From the NCBI GenBank assembly GCA_050950345.1, contig JBMNHK010000007.1:62001-126000 (forward strand): 64,000 nt of DNA, given 5' to 3'. A program made the translations under genes and the position numbers. The notes beneath the pieces were generated by a model, which was not told the origin of the DNA, did not search any database, and worked only from the letters and a program-made list of their open reading frames with translations. The stretch comes from Pelotomaculum_C sp050950345 (GTDB taxonomy: Bacteria; Bacillota; Desulfotomaculia; Desulfotomaculales; Pelotomaculaceae). Positions 8,489 to 17,300 of this stretch are shown here, piece by piece (positions within the stretch are counted from its first letter, which is position 1; each line of letters begins with the position of its first letter).

Positions 8489-9583
8489 TTATGCTGCGTA
8501 TGCCCAGGGCTTTTCCAGGGCCAGTTTTAGATAGGCGTGGTTAACCTCCAGCTGCATTAGCCCTTGCCGGGCATCAGCCAATGAGGATTGAGCCGCTACC
8601 ACATCAGCCCTGACAGCCATACCGGCCCGGAACTTCGCTTCCGCAACCCGCAGGTTTTCCTCGGACAGCTCTACAGCCTGTTTAGCAGCAGGGTATTTTT
8701 CTTCCAGGGTGCGTATGCCGTAGTAGAGGGATCTGGTCAGGGTGTCGGTGGCATCTTTGGCGGTAGCTATATTGAGTTCCGCCTGCTGGGTATCAATTTT
8801 TCTTATCTTGTAAGGGGTGTAGTCACCGGTGTAAAAGGCCAGATCTGCCAGGATGGTTTTCATGTCCAATTGCTGTTCGGCCTGCCAAACCGCAGGGCTG
8901 TCGGCGATGGCTTTAGCTACAAGAAAATCCACATCGGTTTCGGGATCCAGGGGCTCATACACTACCTCTTCCGTCAGCACAGGCCTGGCGTCAGGCTTTA
9001 AACCTATCATCTGGTTAAAAGACACATAGGCCTTTTCCAGGGCGATTTCCGCGTCTTCCAGGGAAGCTTTAGCGGAAGCCAGCGCTGTTGAAGCTCCTAA
9101 AACCTCAGCGTTGGTGATCAAACCAACCTGTTTGAAGGCGGAAGCTTTTTGCCAGTCCGCATTGGCCTTCTGCAGGGCCAGCATGGCCGTATCCACGCCG
9201 ACAAGGGCCTTCTTCAGCTCCCAGTACTGGTTGCAGGCTTTAAGGGCCACGGCGTCTTGCTCTGCAGTCAGGCTTTTCTCAGACATGCGCCAGCTCAGGT
9301 TGGAGGTCAAGAGATTGGCGTAGCTTGCTTCATAGGCAGCCCCGGTGTAAGTCATACCGATATTTACTTCGGTGATATACAAATCCTTTTCCGCCTGCTC
9401 ACGGGAGATCTCCGCACTTTCCAGAGCAAAACCAGCTGCCTTGACCCGCTCACTGTGCTTCAGAGCCCGCTCAATAGTAGCATTGAGGTCCAACTCCAGG
9501 GTGTCTGTTTCAGCTGCCCAGGCGGGCCCAGCCGCCCAGAGCAGCAGTGTACATGCCGCCAACAAAAACAGATACTTCCTCAA
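8489..9583 (-). CDS. TolC-family (outer-membrane-efflux-like) secreted protein
   Basis: 364 residues with a signal peptide (cleavage near AWA-AE at about residue 24) and two repeats of long alpha-helical coiled segments with the TolC pattern (LDLNATIERALKHSERVKAAGFALESAE; later EENLRVAEAKFRAGMAVRADVVAAQSSLADAR). Between them lie a connector and NQMIGLKPDA, typical of OEP domains. TolC proteins form outer-membrane exit ducts in diderm bacteria; in Gram-positive-type spore formers the role is unclear. It is shorter than TolC (about 470) and no partner pump or adaptor is adjacent. TTG start with AGGAG ten bases away. Confidence 0.8.
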   Translation of the reverse strand: MRKYLFLLAACTLLLWAAGPAWAAETDTLELDLNATIERALKHSERVKAAGFALESAEISREQAEKDLYITEVNIGMTYTGAAYEASYANLLTSNLSWRMSEKSLTAEQDAVALKACNQYWELKKALVGVDTAMLALQKANADWQKASAFKQVGLITNAEVLGASTALASAKASLEDAEIALEKAYVSFNQMIGLKPDARPVLTEEVVYEPLDPETDVDFLVAKAIADSPAVWQAEQQLDMKTILADLAFYTGDYTPYKIRKIDTQQAELNIATAKDATDTLTRSLYYGIRTLEEKYPAAKQAVELSEENLRVAEAKFRAGMAVRADVVAAQSSLADARQGLMQLEVNHAYLKLALEKPWAYAA

Positions 9584-9690
9584 TAGATGTCAACTCCTGT
9601 TTTCTACTATAAATTATTAACCCGGTTAAATATTGCTAACAGCAGTATACCGACCCGGCAGCCCCGGCGTCAATATAAAAATTTCTGAGA

Positions 9691-9722
9691 AAAAACCGGG
9701 TTCCTGGAGGAACCCGGTTTTT
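9691..9722 (-). terminator. Terminator of the repeat/stalk-domain surface protein gene
   Basis: A perfect 14-bp inverted repeat (AAAAACCGGGTTCC and its complement) with a 4-base loop. T-runs on both sides make it usable in both directions; on the minus strand it follows the stop at 9737. Confidence 0.92.
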
Positions 9723-9736
9723 AACCGGTAGGTTAA

Positions 9737-11989
9737 TTACTGAAGGGTTACTGTGTAGTTAACAGGATCCCAATCTACTGAGCAGCCGAGAGCCTGGGCA
9801 ACCCAGCGGAGAGGCAGCATGGTGCGGCCCGGATCCACGATTTCAGGAGCTACGTCCATGTTGAAGGGCACGCCGTTGATCAACATGGTGTTGCTGCCGA
9901 TGACCAGTTTCACGATGCGGTCGCCCTTAATCATAACTACGCTGTAGTCGCTGGGGTTCCACATGATGTTGTCATCAGACACGCCGCAGACATTGGCTGC
10001 AAAACGAACCGGCAGGTAGGTTCTGTCGTTCTGCAGGTACGGAGCAACGTCCATAGCTATTTCTACACCATTCAGAGTGAAGGAGCTTTCACCGATTTTG
10101 AACACAGCAACGTTCTTCTGATCGCCAGGAGCCGGGGTTGCTACGCGGGCAACTACACCCTTAGCTGCGGTAGCGGTGTCGAATAACCCAGCATCTTCAA
10201 CATCTTCATATCCCTTAGACTTATCGTAATCCTTTTCGAAGTTTTCTACCACAGCAGTACCTTGAATCTTGACCGTCACATCGCCCTCAGGAATGGTGCG
10301 ATCCAGGTCAACTTTGGCGTTGCTGATGGTGATCTGGCTGGGTCTGGTGCTCTCACTCTTGATCGGAATGATCAGTACATTGTCATCCGTATCAACTTTA
10401 TTTTCTTCGATTTCCAGGTTACCCTCCACTTCTACGTCCGGGGTCTTGGACCATTCGATTCCCTCAGGTAAGACGACACGCAACTCACAATCATTATATT
10501 TATAGTTTTCTTCCATAATGGCGCCTTTTACAGTTTCAGTGATGATGATATCACCGATTGCCTGATCCCTGAGACCAATGGTCAGGTTCTTCATTTCGCC
10601 AGTAGTAACTTTCACAGGAGCTGAAGCGACACCCAGAACGGCTTCACCTTCAGCACCGGAGCGGCCAGAGACTTCAGCTACGATATCGCCGGTAAAACCA
10701 GCTTCGATGGAGACAATGAATTTCACCTTAAACTCTATCTTGCTGCTTGGGCTGTTGGCATCGGGGATGATGAATTCCACATAATTGTCCGTGCCATCAA
10801 TTTTACTACTCAACTCTTTATTCAATGCAGATTGATTAATATTCTTTACACCGCTGGTTTCAAAATCAACGATCTTGACCCCTTTCGGGAACTCGATCCT
10901 GGTTTTGCGGTTGGGGAGCAAGCTGCCTGCAACGTTTTCTTTAATTAAGAGCTTGGTCAGCTTAGCATCGATCTGACCGGCTAAGACTTCTTCCACATCG
11001 CCGTCAGCTGATACGTTGACACCAAAGTCGGCATAGTTGGCAATAACTAGGTCTTCAGAAGTAATTTCGTCGCCATCAAGAGATACTTCCACTTCACCAT
11101 ACTTGGCATCGCTTTCAGCTGAGAACCAAGGGGTGATCTGGATGATGCCTCTTTGTGTGCGAGATTGAGGATCTAAGTAAATCGTCAGAGTGCGGGTGTT
11201 CCAGCTGTCAGGATCAATATAATATTTCCCATCACCATAATTTTTAGGTGTATCTTCCTGCAAACCGGACAGTCCGCCTAAAAAGTCAACTTTAGTTTGA
11301 TTAACCCAAGTAAAGTTCGCGGGTAATTTAACAGTGATTTTCTGGGATCCAGTTCCAATAGCTGTGCTGCTGTTTTCTGTGATCCGGATGATACCGCCCG
11401 TAACATTACCTTCGCCTACGGTCGGGGTGGAGAGTACTCTGGCGGTGGTTTCACCTGCAATTACACGGCCCAGCACATAGGTACCGCTGGTGATACCGGA
11501 GTCAAAACCGTCAACTACGACTTCGATATCGCCGCCGTCGAAGCCGTCAATATTAACGACCGGAGTAATCCTAACGCCGTTTTGCTCATCAGCAACATCA
11601 TTAAAGTTTGCAGGTAGTTTGATATCGAGGGTATAGTCGCCACTCTGTTTTACATCAACATCTACACCACTATCTTGAAGCTCATCTGTTGTATACCATT
11701 TTTTACCTGCATCTTTCCCATAATAAAACTCGACTGTAGTACCAGCCTGAAGCTTTACTCCTGAAGGGAAAGTTACGGTAAAGGACTTACCAGCAAGAAG
11801 GTCATCAGTATAATCGCTATCTTCCATTAAAGTCAACTTGCCAAGAGGCTCATTAGTAGCATCGTCACTCAGTGTAGGGACACTGGTTACCCGGTTTTGG
11901 GTCCAAGCCAACGCGCTCATGGGCACTAACAGGCTCATGACAAAAGAAAGACAAACAAGAATGGCTATAAGTTTTCTTTTGTTTCTCAA
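9737..11989 (-). CDS. Large secreted protein with four beta repeats and C-terminal copper-amine-oxidase-N (stalk) domain; S-layer candidate
   Basis: 750 residues. Signal peptide 1-28 (ALA-WT). Four degenerate repeats begin near residues 49, 198, 343 and 479. Each opens with a [KI]-hydrophobic-x-E pattern (LTLMED, IIRITEN, LLIKEN, IIITET), then a [FL]P-x-[GN] strand turn, and closes with G[DE][IV]xV before a G (residues 153, 298, 434, 569). Residues 626-750 hold two copper-amine-oxidase-N type half-repeats (NDRTYLPVRFAAN; PGRTMLPLRWVAQ, each followed by W-[ND]-P). The whole is acidic and almost free of cysteine, as S-layer proteins are. TTG start with AGGAGGG upstream and a leader of about 270 bases from an ECF-type promoter. 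Function is inferred; no SLH domain is seen. Confidence 0.85.
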   Translation of the reverse strand: MRNKRKLIAILVCLSFVMSLLVPMSALAWTQNRVTSVPTLSDDATNEPLGKLTLMEDSDYTDDLLAGKSFTVTFPSGVKLQAGTTVEFYYGKDAGKKWYTTDELQDSGVDVDVKQSGDYTLDIKLPANFNDVADEQNGVRITPVVNIDGFDGGDIEVVVDGFDSGITSGTYVLGRVIAGETTARVLSTPTVGEGNVTGGIIRITENSSTAIGTGSQKITVKLPANFTWVNQTKVDFLGGLSGLQEDTPKNYGDGKYYIDPDSWNTRTLTIYLDPQSRTQRGIIQITPWFSAESDAKYGEVEVSLDGDEITSEDLVIANYADFGVNVSADGDVEEVLAGQIDAKLTKLLIKENVAGSLLPNRKTRIEFPKGVKIVDFETSGVKNINQSALNKELSSKIDGTDNYVEFIIPDANSPSSKIEFKVKFIVSIEAGFTGDIVAEVSGRSGAEGEAVLGVASAPVKVTTGEMKNLTIGLRDQAIGDIIITETVKGAIMEENYKYNDCELRVVLPEGIEWSKTPDVEVEGNLEIEENKVDTDDNVLIIPIKSESTRPSQITISNAKVDLDRTIPEGDVTVKIQGTAVVENFEKDYDKSKGYEDVEDAGLFDTATAAKGVVARVATPAPGDQKNVAVFKIGESSFTLNGVEIAMDVAPYLQNDRTYLPVRFAANVCGVSDDNIMWNPSDYSVVMIKGDRIVKLVIGSNTMLINGVPFNMDVAPEIVDPGRTMLPLRWVAQALGCSVDWDPVNYTVTLQ

Positions 11990-12351
11990 ATTATTTCCCT
12001 CCTAAAATTTTTGTTTTGTAAAATGGTTCGGGCTAGCCAGTTAATATGGCTAAAAGCCCTGGCAAAAAATAAATACTGTTGCACATCCCCCCTTGCGCTA
12101 GTAGCATTGAAGCAAGTGCGTTGCTGCGAAAAAGCTGCGAAGTGTGCTGCATTTTAGCTGGCAACCTCAGGTAATACTGCAGGCAGCCTGGCTGAAAAGA
12201 CTGATTCTGCATAGTCAGGCAAATTCCTGCCCGGCAGATATTCTTTTCCTCATTTGCTACCTGATTAGTTAGACAGCCGGTTGGCGGCAAAAGTTCCATC
12301 CAGAACAAAAAAATATTATTACCACTAACTGCCAGGCCGCCCAGGTATAAT
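11990..12351 (-). other. Gene-free leader region upstream of the surface protein
   Basis: No credible gene here. A 91-codon minus-strand frame at 12033-12308 has no ribosome site and protein-like features are absent. The stretch holds the ECF-type promoter at 12269-12297 and then a leader of about 270 bases before the TTG start at 11989. Long leaders of this kind are common on abundant surface-layer mRNAs. I recognise no riboswitch. Confidence 0.6.
12269..12297 (-). promoter_or_regulatory. ECF-type promoter (GGAACTT-N17-TCTAA) for the surface protein
   Basis: On the minus strand -35 GGAACTT (12297-12291) and -10 TCTAA (12273-12269) are 17 bp apart. The same pair, with 16 bp, lies before the ECF sigma gene at 14143-14170. 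Both share GGAACTTTT and GTCTAA. The elements resemble the well-known E. coli sigma-E consensus. Predicted start of transcription is near 12262. Confidence 0.7.
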
Positions 12352-12377
12352 AAAAGCCGGTGCTGCCACCGGCTTTT
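12352..12377 (-). terminator. Terminator after the anti-sigma gene
   Basis: A perfect 11-bp stem (AAAAGCCGGTG and its complement) with a 4-base loop and a T-rich minus-strand tail (TTTTATTATA). It lies 21 bases past the stop at 12399, separating the sigma operon from the surface-protein promoter. Confidence 0.9.
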
Positions 12378-12398
12378 AGTCGGTTCATCTAACGGGTT

Positions 12399-13484
12399 TT
12401 ACTTCCCTTCCAGCCAGACCATGAGGACGCGTTTGCCCGCTTCCTCTGACCAGGCATCCAGCTGCCTCTTGTAGGAAGCTGCCTGGGCCGCCAGCTGCTG
12501 CTGTTCCGCGGCGTCCTGAGCCTGGCTGCGGCGCTGGATCAGATCGTTGTACCGGAGCATGGTCTCATTGTACAGAGCGGTCAACTCCCTGCTTTCATCC
12601 TGGCGATCCACCAGGGTACCCACCTGGTGCAAGCTGCCGATTAAGTCCCCTGCCCGGGCTGCTTCGACGGTCATCCTCATTACCAGAACGGCCTTGCCGC
12701 TATTCTGCTCCGGGAATACCTGGTTGGCGGCACCGGCCCCTGCGGCAATATTGACTGCCTTGACCCTGGCGGCTTCAATATCGTCCACTGCAAACTTCAG
12801 CACCGTACTGGTCACCTTCATGTCGTCGCTGAGCAAGGCCGTTGCCCCGGCAGGCTCATTGGCCGCCATAAGGGGCGCTACCTCTAGTGTATCGCCGGCG
12901 GCTCCGGCTTCGTCGCCGGCAGCCTCGTCAGTCTGGGTGGATGTCACTTCACCGGAAGGTGTTGGCTGGTTTGGCTGAGCAGGCCCAGCCGGCGTGCCGG
13001 TACCGGCATCTTCCCCGGCATCAGGAGCGGAAGTAGCCAACGGGCCGGGGGTATTTAGAGCGATGTGCTCATCTACCCTGCTGCCCTCCGCACCGGCAGG
13101 CTCCCTGGGCTCCAGAGCCAGGTTTCTCCCGCCGCCGGTGGCCAACTGCCAGAGCTCCGCCGCGCCGCCGGAGGCCCCGGCGATGAGCAATAAAGCGGCG
13201 GCGGCAACAGCAACAGCCTTGCGCCACGTGGCGGGAAGATAGGACAAAACCCTGGAGCGCTGCGGCTTGAGCTCCTGCAGCACCAGGCTGCTAAAATCAA
13301 CCGGCGCTGGTTCCGCCACCCGGCCCAACTCCTGCAAGGACCCGGTGAGGCGCTGCTGCAACTGCTGCTCCCGGGCACAGGAAGGGCATTCCGCCAGGTG
13401 CATGGCCAGCAGGGCGCTTTCTTCTGCTGTCAGCTGCCCATCCGGCTGCAATGATATTAACCTTTCAGCCCTGCGGCATTCCAT
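12399..13484 (-). CDS. Membrane anti-sigma factor with zinc-finger (zf-HC2) and DUF4349-like extracellular domain
   Basis: 361 residues from ATG at 13484 (a TTG six bases earlier is possible). The N-terminal anti-sigma zinc finger is plain: MECRRAERLISLQPDGQLT and HLAECPSCARE with H-x3-C-x2-C. One membrane segment lies near residues 88-110 (AVAVAAAALLLIAGASG). A Pro/Thr/Ala/Gly-rich linker follows, then a 140-residue outer domain with a helical coiled region (ELTALYNETMLRYNDLIQRR), resembling DUF4349. The protein should bind and hold the ECF sigma factor encoded immediately upstream (separated by 6 bases) and release it on an envelope signal. Confidence 0.9.
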   Translation of the reverse strand: MECRRAERLISLQPDGQLTAEESALLAMHLAECPSCAREQQLQQRLTGSLQELGRVAEPAPVDFSSLVLQELKPQRSRVLSYLPATWRKAVAVAAAALLLIAGASGGAAELWQLATGGGRNLALEPREPAGAEGSRVDEHIALNTPGPLATSAPDAGEDAGTGTPAGPAQPNQPTPSGEVTSTQTDEAAGDEAGAAGDTLEVAPLMAANEPAGATALLSDDMKVTSTVLKFAVDDIEAARVKAVNIAAGAGAANQVFPEQNSGKAVLVMRMTVEAARAGDLIGSLHQVGTLVDRQDESRELTALYNETMLRYNDLIQRRSQAQDAAEQQQLAAQAASYKRQLDAWSEEAGKRVLMVWLEGK

Positions 13485-13490
13485 AAGCAA

Positions 13491-14099
13491 TCATCTTCTT
13501 TCTCTGGCAGCGGCTACATCCCGGCCGGCCTGCCGTCCCAATTCCTTCATCCCACGGCGCAGTACTTCCCGGGCCCTGCTGAGCCGTGACTTCACAGTAC
13601 CCAGGGAACACCCCAACAGGTGGGATACCTCTTCATAGCTGTAGCCCTCGATCTCCCTGAGCACCAGCACCGCCCGGTGTTCTACGGACAGGCTGTTCAA
13701 AGCTGTACGCACCAGAGCGCGAAACTCACTTTCCTCCAGGGCTTCCAGGGGATCACCGTCCGGTGCGGCCACTTCCCGCTGCAGGCTGCTACCGTCGTCG
13801 TTCTTAATGGCTTCATCCAAAGAAAATATGACCGGATTGTTCTTGCGTTTAATATTCAACCAAACATTTAGCGTAATCCGGTGCAGCCAGGTGCCGAAAT
13901 CAGCTTCGTGGCGAAAACTGCCCAGAGCCTTATACGCCCTGATCATCGCTTCTTGAGCCAGATCCTGGGCGTCATCCCGGTTGCCGGTCAGGTGGTAGGA
14001 AAGGCCATAAACCCTGTCCTGGTAAAGGCGAACTAACTCTTCAAAGGCGCCCAGGTCATTTTTTTGCGCTCGCTGCACCAGAATCCTGGTATCTTGCAA
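13491..14099 (-). CDS. ECF-family RNA polymerase sigma factor
   Basis: 202 residues from a TTG at 14099 preceded by AGGAG at eight bases. An open frame extends 56 codons further up but that part crosses the promoter. Region 2: GAFEELVRLYQDRVYGLSYHLTGNRDDAQDLAQEAMIRAYKAL and the FGTWLHRITLNVWLN helix. Region 4: ALNSLSVEHRAVLVLREIEGYSYEEVSHLLGCSLGTVKSRLSRAREVLR with a clear helix-turn-helix. SigW/RpoE-like. It forms an operon with the membrane anti-sigma gene. An ECF-type promoter directly upstream suggests autoregulation. Confidence 0.95.
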   Translation of the reverse strand: MQDTRILVQRAQKNDLGAFEELVRLYQDRVYGLSYHLTGNRDDAQDLAQEAMIRAYKALGSFRHEADFGTWLHRITLNVWLNIKRKNNPVIFSLDEAIKNDDGSSLQREVAAPDGDPLEALEESEFRALVRTALNSLSVEHRAVLVLREIEGYSYEEVSHLLGCSLGTVKSRLSRAREVLRRGMKELGRQAGRDVAAARERR

Positions 14100-14142
14100 A
14101 GAGAGCCACTCCTGATAAATGCGCAACCCTCTGCTTACCTTA

Positions 14143-14170
14143 TTAGACACAGAATGGCCGGAAAAGTTCC
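14143..14170 (-). promoter_or_regulatory. ECF-type autoregulatory promoter (GGAACTT-N16-TCTAA)
   Basis: On the minus strand -35 GGAACTT (14170-14164) and -10 TCTAA (14147-14143) with 16 bp between them, about 37 bases of leader before the sigma-factor start. ECF genes often read from their own promoter, which is the inference here. The element also occurs before the large surface protein. Confidence 0.75.
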
Positions 14171-14355
14171 AGCCGCGCAAGAGGTTGACGCAACTTTTTA
14201 TAATTACAGAAACAAAGGAACTGCCGCTCCTCCCAGTAATTCTAACACATGACCCTGCAGGGCACAATCAGCACGCAACCAGATCCATATTATACTATAC
14301 GCAGAAAAAAATTTTTTGGCGGGTCCGTCTCCGGAACAGGCCTTTCGTCCAGGGC

Positions 14356-17300
14356 CTAACCCAACAACCGCGACTTGACGTAATCCACCAGGCCGGCCAT
14401 GGCCCTGGCCAGCTCTGCCACGGTGATCCGGCAGTCCGGACAAAAGCTACCGTCCCCCCGGCCGGTGAGGAGTCCTGCGGAGCTTGTTTCAGCCACTGCT
14501 GGCCTGGCCCAGGCAGGGATCTCTGTGATGTCCCGGTAAGGCAGATATATGGCCTCTCCCCGGGGCAGGCCCAGATCCCGCAAAACACCGGTGAGAACTA
14601 CGGCGGACTCAGCCCGGGTGAGGTAATTTTCCGGGAGAAAGCTGCCCTCCGGGTAGCCTTTGAAGATACCCCGCCGGTTTGCTTCAGCCACCTCAAGCCG
14701 GCAATTCGCCGGGATATCCCCGGCATCTTTGAAGGTAAGGGCAGGGCTGCCGGCTTCAGACCAGCCCAAATAGCCGGCCAGGGCTTTGGCGGCGGCGGCC
14801 CGGGTAAGAGGCAGATCCCGGGCAGCTTGCTCACTTGCCTTTAGCCCCATGGCGGCCGTAACTATACCGGCGGCATCCATTCCTTCCTTCCCGCCGGCAA
14901 GCTCCACCTTCCGGCCTGCTACACCACCGGTGACCTCGTCCACAACAACCAGGGTGAAGTTGTAGCCGTTAAGGTCCCCAGGGGGCAGGAGCAGATTAAA
15001 ACGCCCCGACTCATCAACTTCGATTTCCTGTGCGGCGCCGCTACCGGACCAGAGGCGCACCTTGCTAGCCGCGGAGGTCTGCCCTGTAACCGCCAGCCCC
15101 TCCGGCAGGCGCAAAAGGGAGGTAGTGAATAACGGCGCTGCTGCCGTGGTTGCAGCATTTACTTTCACCAGCACAGGCTCACCTGTAATTGCTGAAGTGT
15201 TGTATTCCAGGTTTAATTTTTCCCCGGGGCGCAAATCCTGGGGCATAACCGGATACCCGTTTTTGAGGTAGGCGGTTGAACCGGTAGCCAGGTAGGAAGC
15301 ACCCTCAGCTGCTGTCAGCCTGTGGTCCCGCGCGTCATAGCCCGCAAAAACCCGGGCGGCGGTATATGTTTCCGCAATATCCAGCTGCCGGATTTCCTTA
15401 CCGTCAGGACCCATAACTACCCGGACCCTGCTGCCGGGAGTTATGGCCCCTTCGTTGGTGGCCGCCCCCCAGCGGTAGATCAGGGCATCAGGGGGCAGGT
15501 AGAGCCCGTGGTAGGCTCCGTCATCACCTATATAATAGAAAGTTCTGTTGCTTCTTGTAAAATCTATGGCTTTGCCGTAACTGACCCTGCTGTAGGCCTG
15601 CAACTCCAGCACTTCACCGCTGTCCGGCAACAGCGTCAGCATCACATGCTCGCCGGGAGAGACGGAATGCAAGGCGGCTTGCGCCCTGTCTTTCGTTACC
15701 GGCGCTTCGGGTATAAGCCGGTGGACTTCATTATCCTGCAGTTTGATGGCGTTCCCGGCGGCGTCCGTCTCGCTGACCGTATCCAGGGCTACCCAGCGCT
15801 TCACCGTCAGGTACTCAACAGCGCCGCTGCTGGGAGCGATCCGGAGCTGCACAGGCATGCCCGGCAGCAGTTCCGCCAGCTCCCCCATGGCCCCGGCGCC
15901 AAAAGGCAGGTCCTCCCGCCGGATGCTCAGGTAGTTGTCCTCATAGGAAACAACCGCATCCCGGGCAATCGTATAGGTGCTGTGGGAGCCTACCAGCGTC
16001 AAACGCTGCTCCCCGCCGACCATAGCCAGAGAGTCAACCACACCGCTCTTTTCTATGTAAGAAGCTTTTACCTGGCGCAGTTTTTGATCAAAGGGGTTGA
16101 CTGTGGCCGCAATCTCTATTCCTGCAGGCAGATCGGCAGGGGAGCCTGCCTGCCCGTTAACCTGCACGGCCTGCTCCCGGGCAAGGCTGTATCCGCCTGT
16201 CCTAAGGGCCGGATTGTTGGCTGTAAAAATATACCCGTCACCTGTCTGCAAGACTCGCGCCGCTTTTACCCGCCACAAATCAACATCCAGGTAGACCCTG
16301 GCAGGGGTGCGGTAGATAGAAGCACCTGAAAACAGGTGTTCCTCATCCCCTGGGACAACCTGCCCGTCAACAAGATTTACCACCGGCAGCCCGCTGATGT
16401 CCAGCACCCCGCCCTGCTCCAGATAGACTCTGTCTCCCGCAACCCGGCTGACCACACCACGGACCGGAGCCTGTCCACACACAAGGGCGAAATCCTGTAA
16501 AGGAACGCTGCTGCCGCTTACCGTATTATGATTGACTGCCGTTCCCTGTACGCTGATGGTATAAACCCCGGGGACAGGGTGCGGCAGATAGACATGTTCT
16601 ACATTATTAGCCCTGTCCGGGCTATTGGCCCCAAGAAAATGGTTGCCGTAGTAAGTCATGCCGTCAGGAGTCCGCACTACCAGGTCCAGGTTGTTCACCA
16701 GGGCCTGCGTGCTGCCGGTGTAAGGAGCGGCAGGATCGGTCCAGGCCAGAGTGGCTTTAAAGGGAGCTGTGGTGTCGACGACCTCATAGGTATAGGAAAG
16801 GTTTTCCCCTTGCGCTACGCCCACCCACTCGTCCGTTAGCTGAAAGCAGTTTTCACGCAGGGAAATGATGGTGGCGGCCATATCTATGATGCCAAAGCCC
16901 TCCCTTGAAGGGCCAACCGGCAGTACCCGGGCGCCGTTTACCAGGGTGGCCTTTATAAGAGCGGCAGAAATAACCGCAAGCCCCTGCTCTTTCTTGAAGT
17001 ATTCACGCAGCAGGGCCGCATTCCCACCGGCAATGGCCGCAGCCATGCTGGTGCCCTGCATACGCGTATATGCCGGGTAGCCGGGCAGATTGCTGTCAGT
17101 GAGACTGGAACAGGCGGAAATTACAGCCGAAGCCGGGGCCAGTAGTTCAGGTTTAATCCTGCCGTCTCCGGCAGGGCCCCGGGATGAAAACTCGGCTACA
17201 GCAGCTGCGTCGCCGGTGCCGAAGACAAAGGCGGGCCTCGGCAATTCAGAAGCGCCAACGGTCAGCGCGTTTTTGCTGTTGGCTTCAGTGGTGATGGTGG

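Noticed and set aside
12033..12308. 91-codon minus-strand frame in the leader of the surface protein
   Set aside because: No ribosome site, and it crosses the ECF-type promoter.
15322..16329. 335-codon plus-strand frame
   Set aside because: Antisense to the SLH protease, whose domains are clear; composition is that of a shadow frame.
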